Part shown: positions 15,190 to 21,730 of the stretch, one piece after another
How the letters are laid out: every line of letters starts with the position of its first letter
Numbering within the stretch: position 1 is the first letter of the stretch
NCBI GenBank assembly: GCA_029777885.1
Contig: JAKORJ010000114.1
Location: forward strand, 1 to 33,270
Direction: 5' to 3'
Origin: Bacillota bacterium
GTDB taxonomy: Bacteria; Bacillota; Clostridia; Caldicoprobacterales; DTU083
DNA: 33,270 nucleotides
The notes under the pieces: generated by a model
The model's database searches: none
What the model saw: the letters and a program-made list of their open reading frames with translations, nothing else
What the model was told of the DNA's origin: nothing
Program-made: the position numbers and the translations under genes

Positions 15190-16458
15190 TTACAGCACCA
15201 CCCTTAGGACAAACTGCTCGTCTTTAGCGATAAACTGGCAGTTACCGTTCAGCTTTTCAGCGACATACTTGATGCTTAGCGTTCCCAGCCCGTGACCGTT
15301 GCCTTTAGCCTGAGGGATGTCGTCCACCATTTCGACCTTATGGGCGTATGGGTTCTTAATGGACAAGAGCAGCTTATCATCAAACATTCGCAGATCCAGA
15401 GCAATGGTCCTTTTATCCGGGTCCAGATCTGATACCGCATTAATAGCGTTCTCAAGGCCATTGGAAAGGATGGAGGTAAGGTCCACATCTGAAACCGGCA
15501 GCCTCGAAGGCACCTGGATCGAGTGGTGTAAGCGGATCCCCTTTTCATTCATTTCATTTCCATATGAAGACAGGATCATATTGACGATCTCATTATCACA
15601 GTACTTCTGCATAGCAGTCCTGTCTACAGAAGCAATGACTTCGCGTATATAGCTTTTTGCCTTCTCGGCATCGCCCTGTTCTATAAATGAAATGAAATTG
15701 TTCAAAAAATGCCTCATATCATGCCGTAAAAGGGAGACGGCATATTCAGACCGCTTGATTGCCTCGATCTCCTTTTCGGATTGCGCCCTTTTCATCTCCA
15801 TCAGCCGATTGAGCTGTTCCGCTTCGCATTTTGCCTCGTATTCACTAAAGTACACAACACTGAAAACCAAATAGGCTACGCAAAATACAAAGGGTAGGAA
15901 CTCGTAAACAGCTTCTGAACCACTGTAAAGCATGTTTGTATATACTGTGGCTATATAATCGAACAGGTAGTAGGCAGCGGGCAGGATGCTGAAAATCAAC
16001 ACAGTCCTGATGGGCTTGGTCAGGATGACTGCCATGGAAGGCGCAAAATAGCGGATGATCAGGACCCCCAATATCACGTTGATCACCGCACGGATGCCAT
16101 AGGCTATCCATAGCTCACCGGATAGCACCCATGCCAGAAGGCTGAGCCATTTGCTCAACTGGCAGCAAAGGTAAGCAGACAAAACAGCATAAAAACTGGA
16201 AAGTACCTTGTGTTTGTAGTACAGGCAGAAGAACAGGACAGAAGGCAGGTGGGTATGGAGGGGATAAAACCATTCAGCGCCTTTCAGACCTAACTTTGAG
16301 TAGCAGATATATTGCAGGGCATTGATGCCCAGGCAGAAAAAAAGCAAAATAAAAGTGTTCTTTTTATGAAAAGGAATGCTTAGTACAGCTGCTGATACGA
16401 ACACTCCAAACAGCAGTATCGTGCTGTTATTCAGCATACCCATCGAAAACTCCAGCAC
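15190..16458 (-). CDS. AgrC-like sensor histidine kinase (GHKL)
   Basis: Membrane sensor kinase. Roughly the first 200 residues carry about six hydrophobic segments. They are followed by a helical dimerisation region containing the phosphoacceptor SLLRHDMRHFLNNF, then an HATPase domain with the N-box DLTSILSNGLENAINA and the G-box NGHGLGTLSIKYVAEKLNG. This layout is that of the AgrC/ComD/GHKL group that senses peptides or small ligands, usually paired with LytTR response regulators. The GTG start has GAGGGGG 7 bases upstream. It lies 21 bases downstream of the LytTR regulator gene, making a regulator-kinase operon. No agrB protease or agrD-like peptide gene is present in the window, so the ligand is unknown and may not be a cyclic peptide. 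Confidence 0.9.
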   Translation of the reverse strand: MLEFSMGMLNNSTILLFGVFVSAAVLSIPFHKKNTFILLFFCLGINALQYICYSKLGLKGAEWFYPLHTHLPSVLFFCLYYKHKVLSSFYAVLSAYLCCQLSKWLSLLAWVLSGELWIAYGIRAVINVILGVLIIRYFAPSMAVILTKPIRTVLIFSILPAAYYLFDYIATVYTNMLYSGSEAVYEFLPFVFCVAYLVFSVVYFSEYEAKCEAEQLNRLMEMKRAQSEKEIEAIKRSEYAVSLLRHDMRHFLNNFISFIEQGDAEKAKSYIREVIASVDRTAMQKYCDNEIVNMILSSYGNEMNEKGIRLHHSIQVPSRLPVSDVDLTSILSNGLENAINAVSDLDPDKRTIALDLRMFDDKLLLSIKNPYAHKVEMVDDIPQAKGNGHGLGTLSIKYVAEKLNGNCQFIAKDEQFVLRVVL

Positions 16459-16479
16459 CTTGTTGCCCCCTCTCTATAC

Positions 16480-17193
16480 TCACTCTTGAAACATTGTGGC
16501 AAAGTACGCATCCTTGAATGCCTTACCGTATCCCCTGGCAATGGGTATCATTCGACCTGACTTGGTTTTGATTTCGGTACTATTGAAGTAGTCTACATTC
16601 GGTAAATAAACAAGGTAGCTCCTGTGGCACTTGAAAAAACCCTTACTGTCAGACAGCCTGGCTTCAAAGGTGTATAGTGGCTGGATTACCTCAACTGTTT
16701 TCCCTGATTTCAAATAGAACAATACCCGTTTATTCTGTGCCTCTATGTATTCGATATCATGAAGGTATATCTTCTGGTATCCACCCATGGTTTTTAGGAT
16801 CAGGTTCTCAGGCTCCTGATGAAAAAAGGCTGCACAATAGTCCATAACTTCTTTCAGTTTTTCGTAAGATACAGGCTTAATGCAGTAATCGGTTGCCTTC
16901 ACGGAATAGGATTGCAGTGCAAATTCAAGAGAGGAGGTCAAAAATACAATTTTCACTGTCTTGTCCCTGTCGCGCAGTTCCCTGGCTGTATCCATACCGT
17001 TTAATAGAGGCATGATAATGTCAAGAAAAATGATATCGTAACGGATGGTGTTGCTTGTCTTAATCAGCGAATCGCCGTTATCAAAGCAGTCTGTTTCAAG
17101 CTGAAAGGATGCAGAGGCAGCCCAGCGCTCAAGCATAAAGTTTATATCGTTAAGGCATCTTTCATCATCATCGCATATAGCGATCCTAAGCAT
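16480..17193 (-). CDS. LytTR-family response regulator (AgrA-like)
   Basis: DNA-binding response regulator. Residues about 1-120 form a receiver with the acidic pair ICDDDE, phosphoacceptor Asp in IIFLDIIMPLLNG, Thr/Ser in VFLTSS and Lys in IKPV, all intact. Residues about 135-235 are a LytTR domain (LHDIEYIEAQNKRVLFYLKSG, FFKCHRSYLVYL, and IPIARGYGKAF). The ORF track starts at 17199, but the ribosome site GAGGG lies 6 bases before the ATG at 17193 and directly abuts the earlier ATG, so MLRIAICDDD is the likelier N-terminus. It forms an operon with the downstream kinase and is probably its partner. Target genes are unknown; LytTR binding sites were not confidently found in the 230-bp upstream region. 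Confidence 0.9.
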   Translation of the reverse strand: MLRIAICDDDERCLNDINFMLERWAASASFQLETDCFDNGDSLIKTSNTIRYDIIFLDIIMPLLNGMDTARELRDRDKTVKIVFLTSSLEFALQSYSVKATDYCIKPVSYEKLKEVMDYCAAFFHQEPENLILKTMGGYQKIYLHDIEYIEAQNKRVLFYLKSGKTVEVIQPLYTFEARLSDSKGFFKCHRSYLVYLPNVDYFNSTEIKTKSGRMIPIARGYGKAFKDAYFATMFQE

Positions 17194-17426
17194 CCACATC
17201 CCTCTTTATGCATGTAATTATTATGTACCTAATTATGTAATGATGACAGTCTATCAGAAAAACAGCTCATTTACAATGATTCAAGACTTTATTGATATTG
17301 ATGATGAAGAACTCCCGATGTATAAATTTATGTATTATAATTAAGATGGTCGATTCCCAAATAAATCATACCGGCATTTCAACAACTGATAATCATTTGA
17401 TCTTTGTTATCGTGTAAGGAAAGCTG

Positions 17427-18085
17427 GTGATTGTTTTGAAGATGTATGTTGGAGTCACGGACTACGACTGGTTTAGAATATTAAAGCAGGCATATTGCGA
17501 TGAAGTGAACTTTTGGAAGCCTGGAGGTAATACAAGTTTCAAGGCTCTGGATGAAGGCGACTTGTTTTTGTTCAAACTACATAGTCCGCTAAATTACATA
17601 GTAGGTGGCGGTTTGACAGGATATGCAGATTAAGAAGGATAAACAGCTTATTTGATCCTGATCCTCAAATTGGTTGTGTGATTTTATCAATGCCTTTTTA
17701 TTTTGAAGAGGATGACTGGATCCCTGTTCCAGCCAATTGGAGCAAAAATATCGTCCAAGGTAAAACATACGATACTACAGAATACTATGGACAAATTTTG
17801 TATCAGCAATTGCAGAGGGCGTTGAATAAGCAAAGGAATGATTCAAACATACTGAAAGAAAACTCAGCACACAGCAGATACGGCAAAGAGCAAATAATCA
17901 AACCAAGAATCGGGCAGGGCGCCTTTAAGGTTCTTATAACTGATGCTTATCATAGAAGATGCGCAATAACCGGTGAGAAAACCCTTCCTGTTTTAGAAGC
18001 AGCACATATAAAACCATACAGTCTTGAAAGGGATGGATTAAATCCCATGTTTATATGCCGGCACATGCCTGCTAATCAGAGGTGA
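17427..18085 (+). pseudogene. Broken HNH endonuclease gene
   Basis: Two ORF-track pieces and the sequence between them derive from one restriction-type HNH nuclease. The first piece (17427-17633) has the family N-terminus YVGVTDYDWF, VNFWKPGG, and LFLFKLHSPLNYIVGGG, then runs into a stop. The frame then shifts: RINSLFDPDPQIGC leads into the second piece (from 17678), which has MPFYFEEDDWIPVPANWSKNIVQGKTYD, QGAFKVLITDAYHRRCAITGE and LEAAHIKPYS. The segment that in relatives follows GGG is shortened, and the C-terminus stops soon after AHIKPYS, where relatives continue with NGLLLRSDLH-type sequence. The HNH core is therefore incomplete. The tail overlaps the next gene. Judged by remembered family pattern, not by alignment. 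Confidence 0.8.
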
Positions 18086-18090
18086 GACAT

Positions 18091-18963
18091 TTGTCAAAGT
18101 TAAATATCAAGGATAATGCTGATATCTTCAAGTGCCCTGTATGCAGCGGCAATATGGATGTTGTTGACCTTAGAAGCCTTATATGCTTTAACGGACATAA
18201 CTTTGACATATCCAGGAGCGGTTATGTAAACTTTTTAACAAAACCCGTCAAGACAGAGTATGACAAGGCCTTGTTTCATTCAAGAAGTCTCATCAGCAGG
18301 CATGGCTTTTTTGGTCCCCTGATAGAAGCAATAGTTGAGCTGATAGCAGGTAAGGAGCCGGCCGATGCCGGTACGCATAGGAGAATGGTGCTGGATGCAG
18401 GCTGCGGCGAGGGCTCGCACCTTGACCAGATAATAGGTGAGCTTGATGCAAGAGCACGGCATGAATATGTGGGCGTCGGGATGGATATTTCCAAGGAAGG
18501 CATACAAATCGCCTCCAGGCAGTATCCGAACCGTATCTGGTGTGTGGGCGACCTTACCCATATCCCATTTAATGACGGGAGCTTTGATGTGATATTGAAT
18601 ATCCTGTCCCCGTCCAATTACAAGGAGTTCAGCAGATTGCTTGCAGTCACCGGGATCCTTATTAAAGTCATACCCGGAAGGGATTATCTCAAGGAGATCA
18701 GGGAAGCCTTCTTCGACAAAACTGAAAAACAGACTTATTCGAATGAAAGGGTGTACAGCCATTTCTGCAAAAACTTTGAGCTTATAGGCAGCAGGGATGT
18801 GCGATACACCACTATGCTCGATGAAGAAATGCTCCGGCACCTTATCAAGATGACCCCCTTGTCCTGGACTGCCACTGACCTGGAAACAGAGCATGCAATT
18901 GCTTCATTGAAGGGCGGCATTACAGCCGATTTCACTGTCCTTTACGGTGGAAAGGGTAATTAG
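18091..18963 (+). CDS. RlmA-type 23S rRNA (guanine-N1) methyltransferase
   Basis: S-adenosylmethionine-dependent methyltransferase of the RlmA/RrmA family, which methylates a guanine in 23S rRNA helix 35; relatives in antibiotic producers give macrolide resistance. An N-terminal zinc finger is visible (FKCPVC, then LICFNGHNFD: three Cys and one His), followed by SGYVNFL, a typical family segment, and the SAM motif VLDAGCGEGSHLDQI, then GMDISKEGI and FDVILNILSP. The 290-aa length fits the family. I prefer TTG 18091 because AGAGG lies 8 bases upstream; the GTG at 18082 lies inside that ribosome site. The gene starts within the broken HNH gene's final codons or just after them. Exact target nucleotide (G745 or G748 type) cannot be assigned from the sequence. 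Confidence 0.88.
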   Translation: MSKLNIKDNADIFKCPVCSGNMDVVDLRSLICFNGHNFDISRSGYVNFLTKPVKTEYDKALFHSRSLISRHGFFGPLIEAIVELIAGKEPADAGTHRRMVLDAGCGEGSHLDQIIGELDARARHEYVGVGMDISKEGIQIASRQYPNRIWCVGDLTHIPFNDGSFDVILNILSPSNYKEFSRLLAVTGILIKVIPGRDYLKEIREAFFDKTEKQTYSNERVYSHFCKNFELIGSRDVRYTTMLDEEMLRHLIKMTPLSWTATDLETEHAIASLKGGITADFTVLYGGKGN

Positions 18964-18975
18964 GTAACAGTTTGC

Positions 18976-19018
18976 CTAAAGGATACATACATTAATATAT
19001 AATGCTATGTATCTTTAG
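18976..19018 (+). promoter_or_regulatory. Inverted repeat flanking a -10 box upstream of the DUF2935 gene
   Basis: The arms CTAAAGGATACATA and TATGTATCTTTAG are complementary apart from one bulged G. The 16-base loop contains TATAAT (18998-19003), a perfect -10 box. The ribosome site GGGGGAG follows at once. This looks like a promoter embedded in an operator, or a hairpin in the leader RNA. A clear -35 is lacking. Confidence 0.5.
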
Positions 19019-19029
19019 GGGGAGTAATC

Positions 19030-19956
19030 GTGCTGTCAAATGCTGAGTTTGTTAGACAATCGCTGGGATTGCACTTGTTTTTTGCTCGGATAATGAAGGA
19101 GCATTCGCTTTTTCTTGAGCTTGGATTTACACCAAGGGATACAGAGTTCGCCCAGGAGGCAGATGCCTTTCGAAAGGAGTTTGATGTGGTATTAAAGAAT
19201 GCCGTAAGGCTTTCTGACGGGGTTGTCAGCCCTGTAGTGCTCCGTTCAGGTGAAGTGGTAACTCCTTATACGTTGAATGCGGAAAAGCTGACTTCTTTTT
19301 ACACGGGAGTCAGGATACCGACCGATATTACGAAGGCGGAAGCCGAGTTGACAGGCGGAGATAAGTGTAAAATCAGTCTTGAGCTTGTAGATAAGGTCTA
19401 TGCATTAAATCAGAAGGCAATAAAGCTGACTGCGGCTTTGATCAAGTTTAAGGAAAAGATCCTGTCCAATGTCCTGTCCTGCAAAATGTTCACGTTCAAT
19501 TATCCATTGCTCATCCTCCATATTTTGCGTGAGGCAAAGTTATACCTGTCAAACCTCCAGAGACTGCAGAACAGGGGGGCATTCAATCTGGAAAGGGAGG
19601 CTTATGAGCTGGAGTTTTTCTGGAACAGGCAGATGGCAGAGCATGCGAATTTTATCCGGGGTTTGCTTGACCCGACGGAAAATGAGCTGATCAATACTGC
19701 AAATGATTTCGGAAATGAATTTGATCAGCTGACCGCTGAGGCCAGGGCAGCTATGGAATCGACTATACCGATAGAAAAGGTCACAGTGGACAGCCTGAGG
19801 GCTACGCAGAATCTGCGGGATTTCAAGGCGCAAGGCACTCAGGGATTGCTTGCATGCGAAATCAGATCCATCATAGTGCCTCTGCTGGGTGACCATGTGT
19901 TGCGTGAAGCAAATCATTATCTGCGTCTCTTAAGAATGTTTGAAGCAATAAGATAA
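19030..19956 (+). CDS. DUF2935 family protein
   Basis: A 308-aa soluble, helical protein of the DUF2935 family, of unknown function and common in spore-forming Firmicutes. It consists of two related halves. The first has LGLHLFFARIMKEHSLFLE, and the second has YELEFFWNRQMAEHANFIRGLLDPTE; each carries an E/H-x2-H-like pair, and each half ends in a similar helix (HILREAKLYLSNL and HVLREANHYLRLL). The spacing of Glu and His in helices is suggestive of a ferritin-like or hemerythrin-like metal-binding bundle, but this is inference. The GTG start has GGGGGAG about 6 bases upstream. The gene stands alone between a promoter/operator-like inverted repeat and a good terminator, so it is probably a single-gene transcript. 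Confidence 0.85.
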   Translation: MLSNAEFVRQSLGLHLFFARIMKEHSLFLELGFTPRDTEFAQEADAFRKEFDVVLKNAVRLSDGVVSPVVLRSGEVVTPYTLNAEKLTSFYTGVRIPTDITKAEAELTGGDKCKISLELVDKVYALNQKAIKLTAALIKFKEKILSNVLSCKMFTFNYPLLILHILREAKLYLSNLQRLQNRGAFNLEREAYELEFFWNRQMAEHANFIRGLLDPTENELINTANDFGNEFDQLTAEARAAMESTIPIEKVTVDSLRATQNLRDFKAQGTQGLLACEIRSIIVPLLGDHVLREANHYLRLLRMFEAIR

Positions 19957-19980
19957 TTAACAGGGATAAGGTTGGTTCAG

Positions 19981-20012
19981 GCCTGCTGGCAGTTTGCCGA
20001 CAGGCTGTTTTT
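19981..20012 (+). terminator. Intrinsic terminator after the DUF2935 gene
   Basis: GCCTGCTGGC pairs with GCCGACAGGC (one C-A mismatch and one G-U) around AGTTT and is followed by TGTTTTTA. It lies 24 bases after the stop of the DUF2935 gene and upstream of the sigma factor promoter. Confidence 0.75.
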
Positions 20013-20078
20013 ATGACTTAGAAATCCAGCCTGAAAACTTATTATTAAATCACTTATCCTATAATCGGTTAATTTTAC

Positions 20079-20100
20079 TATAATGGTGTAAGCGCTTACA
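20079..20100 (+). promoter_or_regulatory. Perfect cre-like operator overlapping the ECF sigma gene's transcription start
   Basis: TGTAAGCGCTTACA at 20087-20100 is a perfect 14-bp palindrome and fits the catabolite-responsive-element consensus TGWNANCGNTNWCA at every position. It begins 2 bases after a perfect -10 TATAAT (20079-20084), so a CcpA or other LacI-family repressor bound here would block initiation. The -35 is weak, which suits a regulated promoter. Confidence 0.7.
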
Positions 20101-20121
20101 ATATGCAAAGGAGGAAACGCT

Positions 20122-21687
20122 GTGACCAAATATGAGCAGCTAAAGGAGATAACAGAAAAATACCTGCAAGCGTTTCTTGGATTTGCAATCAACAAAACCA
20201 GTGACTTTGCGGAAGCTGAAGAGCTTGCACAGGAAATCGCATACCAGTGTGTACTCGCAATCGATCAAGGCAATATCCGGGACAATTTTGAGGCGTATAT
20301 CTGGAGCATTGCACACAACACATACAAAAGATGGTGCAGCAGAAGAAGGCCGTTTTCTCTTGATGATGAAACATATACCTTTACAAGTATCATTGGTAGC
20401 GAGGTCCCGGTCATTGACAAGATCGTAAGCGATGATGCGGCAAATAACGTTCGCATGAGCCTTTCCAGGCTAGCCGGTGATTACCGCAAAGTACTCGTCT
20501 GCTTTTATTACGATGAAATGTCTATATGTGAAATCGCGCATAAGCTTAAGATGTCCGAAGGTATGGTGAAGTTTTACCTTCGGGCAGGAAAGCAAAAGCT
20601 GAAGGAGGTATTTAGCATGGATCGAATCGGAGAAAAGAGCGTCAATCCGTCTGAATTCTCGATCTATAAATCAGCCATCGATTTTTCCAGGGTGAATGTC
20701 TGGGAACTGTTTAAACGCAAGCTGCCGTGCCAGATAGCGATCATATGCCATAATAAAGCCCGGACTATCAGTGAAATCTCCCTGGAAACGGGCACTCCTG
20801 CCGTTTACATTGAGGATGAGGTCAATTTGCTATGTGATGCGGGCGTTATGGTCAGCCCGGCGAAGAACAAATATCGCACTAATTTCCATATATTACAGAA
20901 AAGCACTTTCGCCCAGGTGAAAGAGCAATTCATGGAGCTATATAAGGCCTATACCCCGTATGTGCTCAAGGCGTATGAAAAATATCTGCCGCAGCTTAAA
21001 AGATGTGATGTTTTCAGGTTTGATGCGGCTGACAACCAGTGGGCATGGTTCTTTGCGCAGAATGTTTTTGATTTCGATTATGAAGGGCATGAGCTTGCTG
21101 CTGATGATTATCCTCAGATACTATCCTGTGGATCAAAGGCTTTTATATTTGCCGAGGAATCGGCAGGCTCACCCTGGGCAAGGGGCCAGACCCCGACATA
21201 TATTGACAAATGTACGGTATACCCCTGTGATGTTGTGGCATTTGGAGAACCGTGCCGGCAGAAAGAACTGCGGGATAAACGCAAGGCCAAGGCATTGTAT
21301 GATGTTTACAGCGACACCATCAAGGACGAGGATAAGGAAGTGTATGCTGAGCTTATCAAGCAGGGATATGTAATAGTGCGTAACAGAAAGCTTTTTTGCA
21401 ATGTTGCGGTCTCAACGGCGAAAAGCCGTCAATTGTTCGGTGAAATAAATGAAAAGCTTTCAGGTGTACTGAAAAGCCTATGTGGACCTGTACGCGAAAA
21501 TATCTCAAGGATCGTAAAGGCGACCATCCCGGAACAGTTGCGGAGCTTTTCCAAAGGGTATACCGAAACATGGATCTCATTCTTTGCAGGTGTATACCTG
21601 CTCGAAGCCCTGTACAACCACGGAATGATTACCATACCTGAGAAGGATGACGTGACACCGGTCGCCTGCTGGATATATGAAAAATAA
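20122..21687 (+). CDS. ECF-type sigma factor with large winged-helix-containing C-terminal extension
   Basis: Residues about 1-170 are a sigma-70 family ECF core: region 2 with FAEAEELAQEIAYQ and AYIWSIAHNTYKRW, and region 4 with LAGDYRKVLVCFYYDEMSICEIAHKLKMSEGMVKFYLRAGKQKLKE. Residues about 190-260 look like a winged-helix unit (LPCQIAIICHNKARTISEISLETGTPAVYIEDEVNLLCDAGVM). The remaining 260 residues are an unrecognised globular domain with aromatic-rich segments and several Cys (DKCTVYPCDVVAFGEPC). ECF factors are usually under 200 aa and paired with an anti-sigma; none is adjacent, so the extension may hold the factor in check in cis. The GTG start at 20122 has AAAGGAGG close upstream. A cre-like operator overlaps the promoter, linking it to carbon status. 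Confidence 0.85.
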   Translation: MTKYEQLKEITEKYLQAFLGFAINKTSDFAEAEELAQEIAYQCVLAIDQGNIRDNFEAYIWSIAHNTYKRWCSRRRPFSLDDETYTFTSIIGSEVPVIDKIVSDDAANNVRMSLSRLAGDYRKVLVCFYYDEMSICEIAHKLKMSEGMVKFYLRAGKQKLKEVFSMDRIGEKSVNPSEFSIYKSAIDFSRVNVWELFKRKLPCQIAIICHNKARTISEISLETGTPAVYIEDEVNLLCDAGVMVSPAKNKYRTNFHILQKSTFAQVKEQFMELYKAYTPYVLKAYEKYLPQLKRCDVFRFDAADNQWAWFFAQNVFDFDYEGHELAADDYPQILSCGSKAFIFAEESAGSPWARGQTPTYIDKCTVYPCDVVAFGEPCRQKELRDKRKAKALYDVYSDTIKDEDKEVYAELIKQGYVIVRNRKLFCNVAVSTAKSRQLFGEINEKLSGVLKSLCGPVRENISRIVKATIPEQLRSFSKGYTETWISFFAGVYLLEALYNHGMITIPEKDDVTPVACWIYEK

Positions 21688-21698
21688 CATAATAACAG

Positions 21699-21730
21699 TA
21701 AAGGCAAATAGCGCGACCTATTTGCCTTTA
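21699..21730. terminator. Bidirectional hairpin between the sigma factor and GH9 genes
   Basis: TAAAGGCAAATAG and CTATTTGCCTTTA are perfect 13-base complements around CGCGAC. The hairpin includes the stop codon of the leftward GH9 gene and lies 12 bases after the stop of the sigma gene. U-tracts on both sides are broken, so termination may be moderate. Confidence 0.65.

Noticed and set aside
17276-17344. 22-codon ORF (MIQDFIDIDDEEL...) upstream of the HNH remnant, considered as a signal peptide gene for the AgrC-like kinase
   Set aside because: No ribosome site, no Cys or AgrD-like layout, and no agrB nearby.
17335-17365. tRNA T-arm-like GGTCGATTCCC
   Set aside because: No acceptor, D or anticodon arms can be folded around it.
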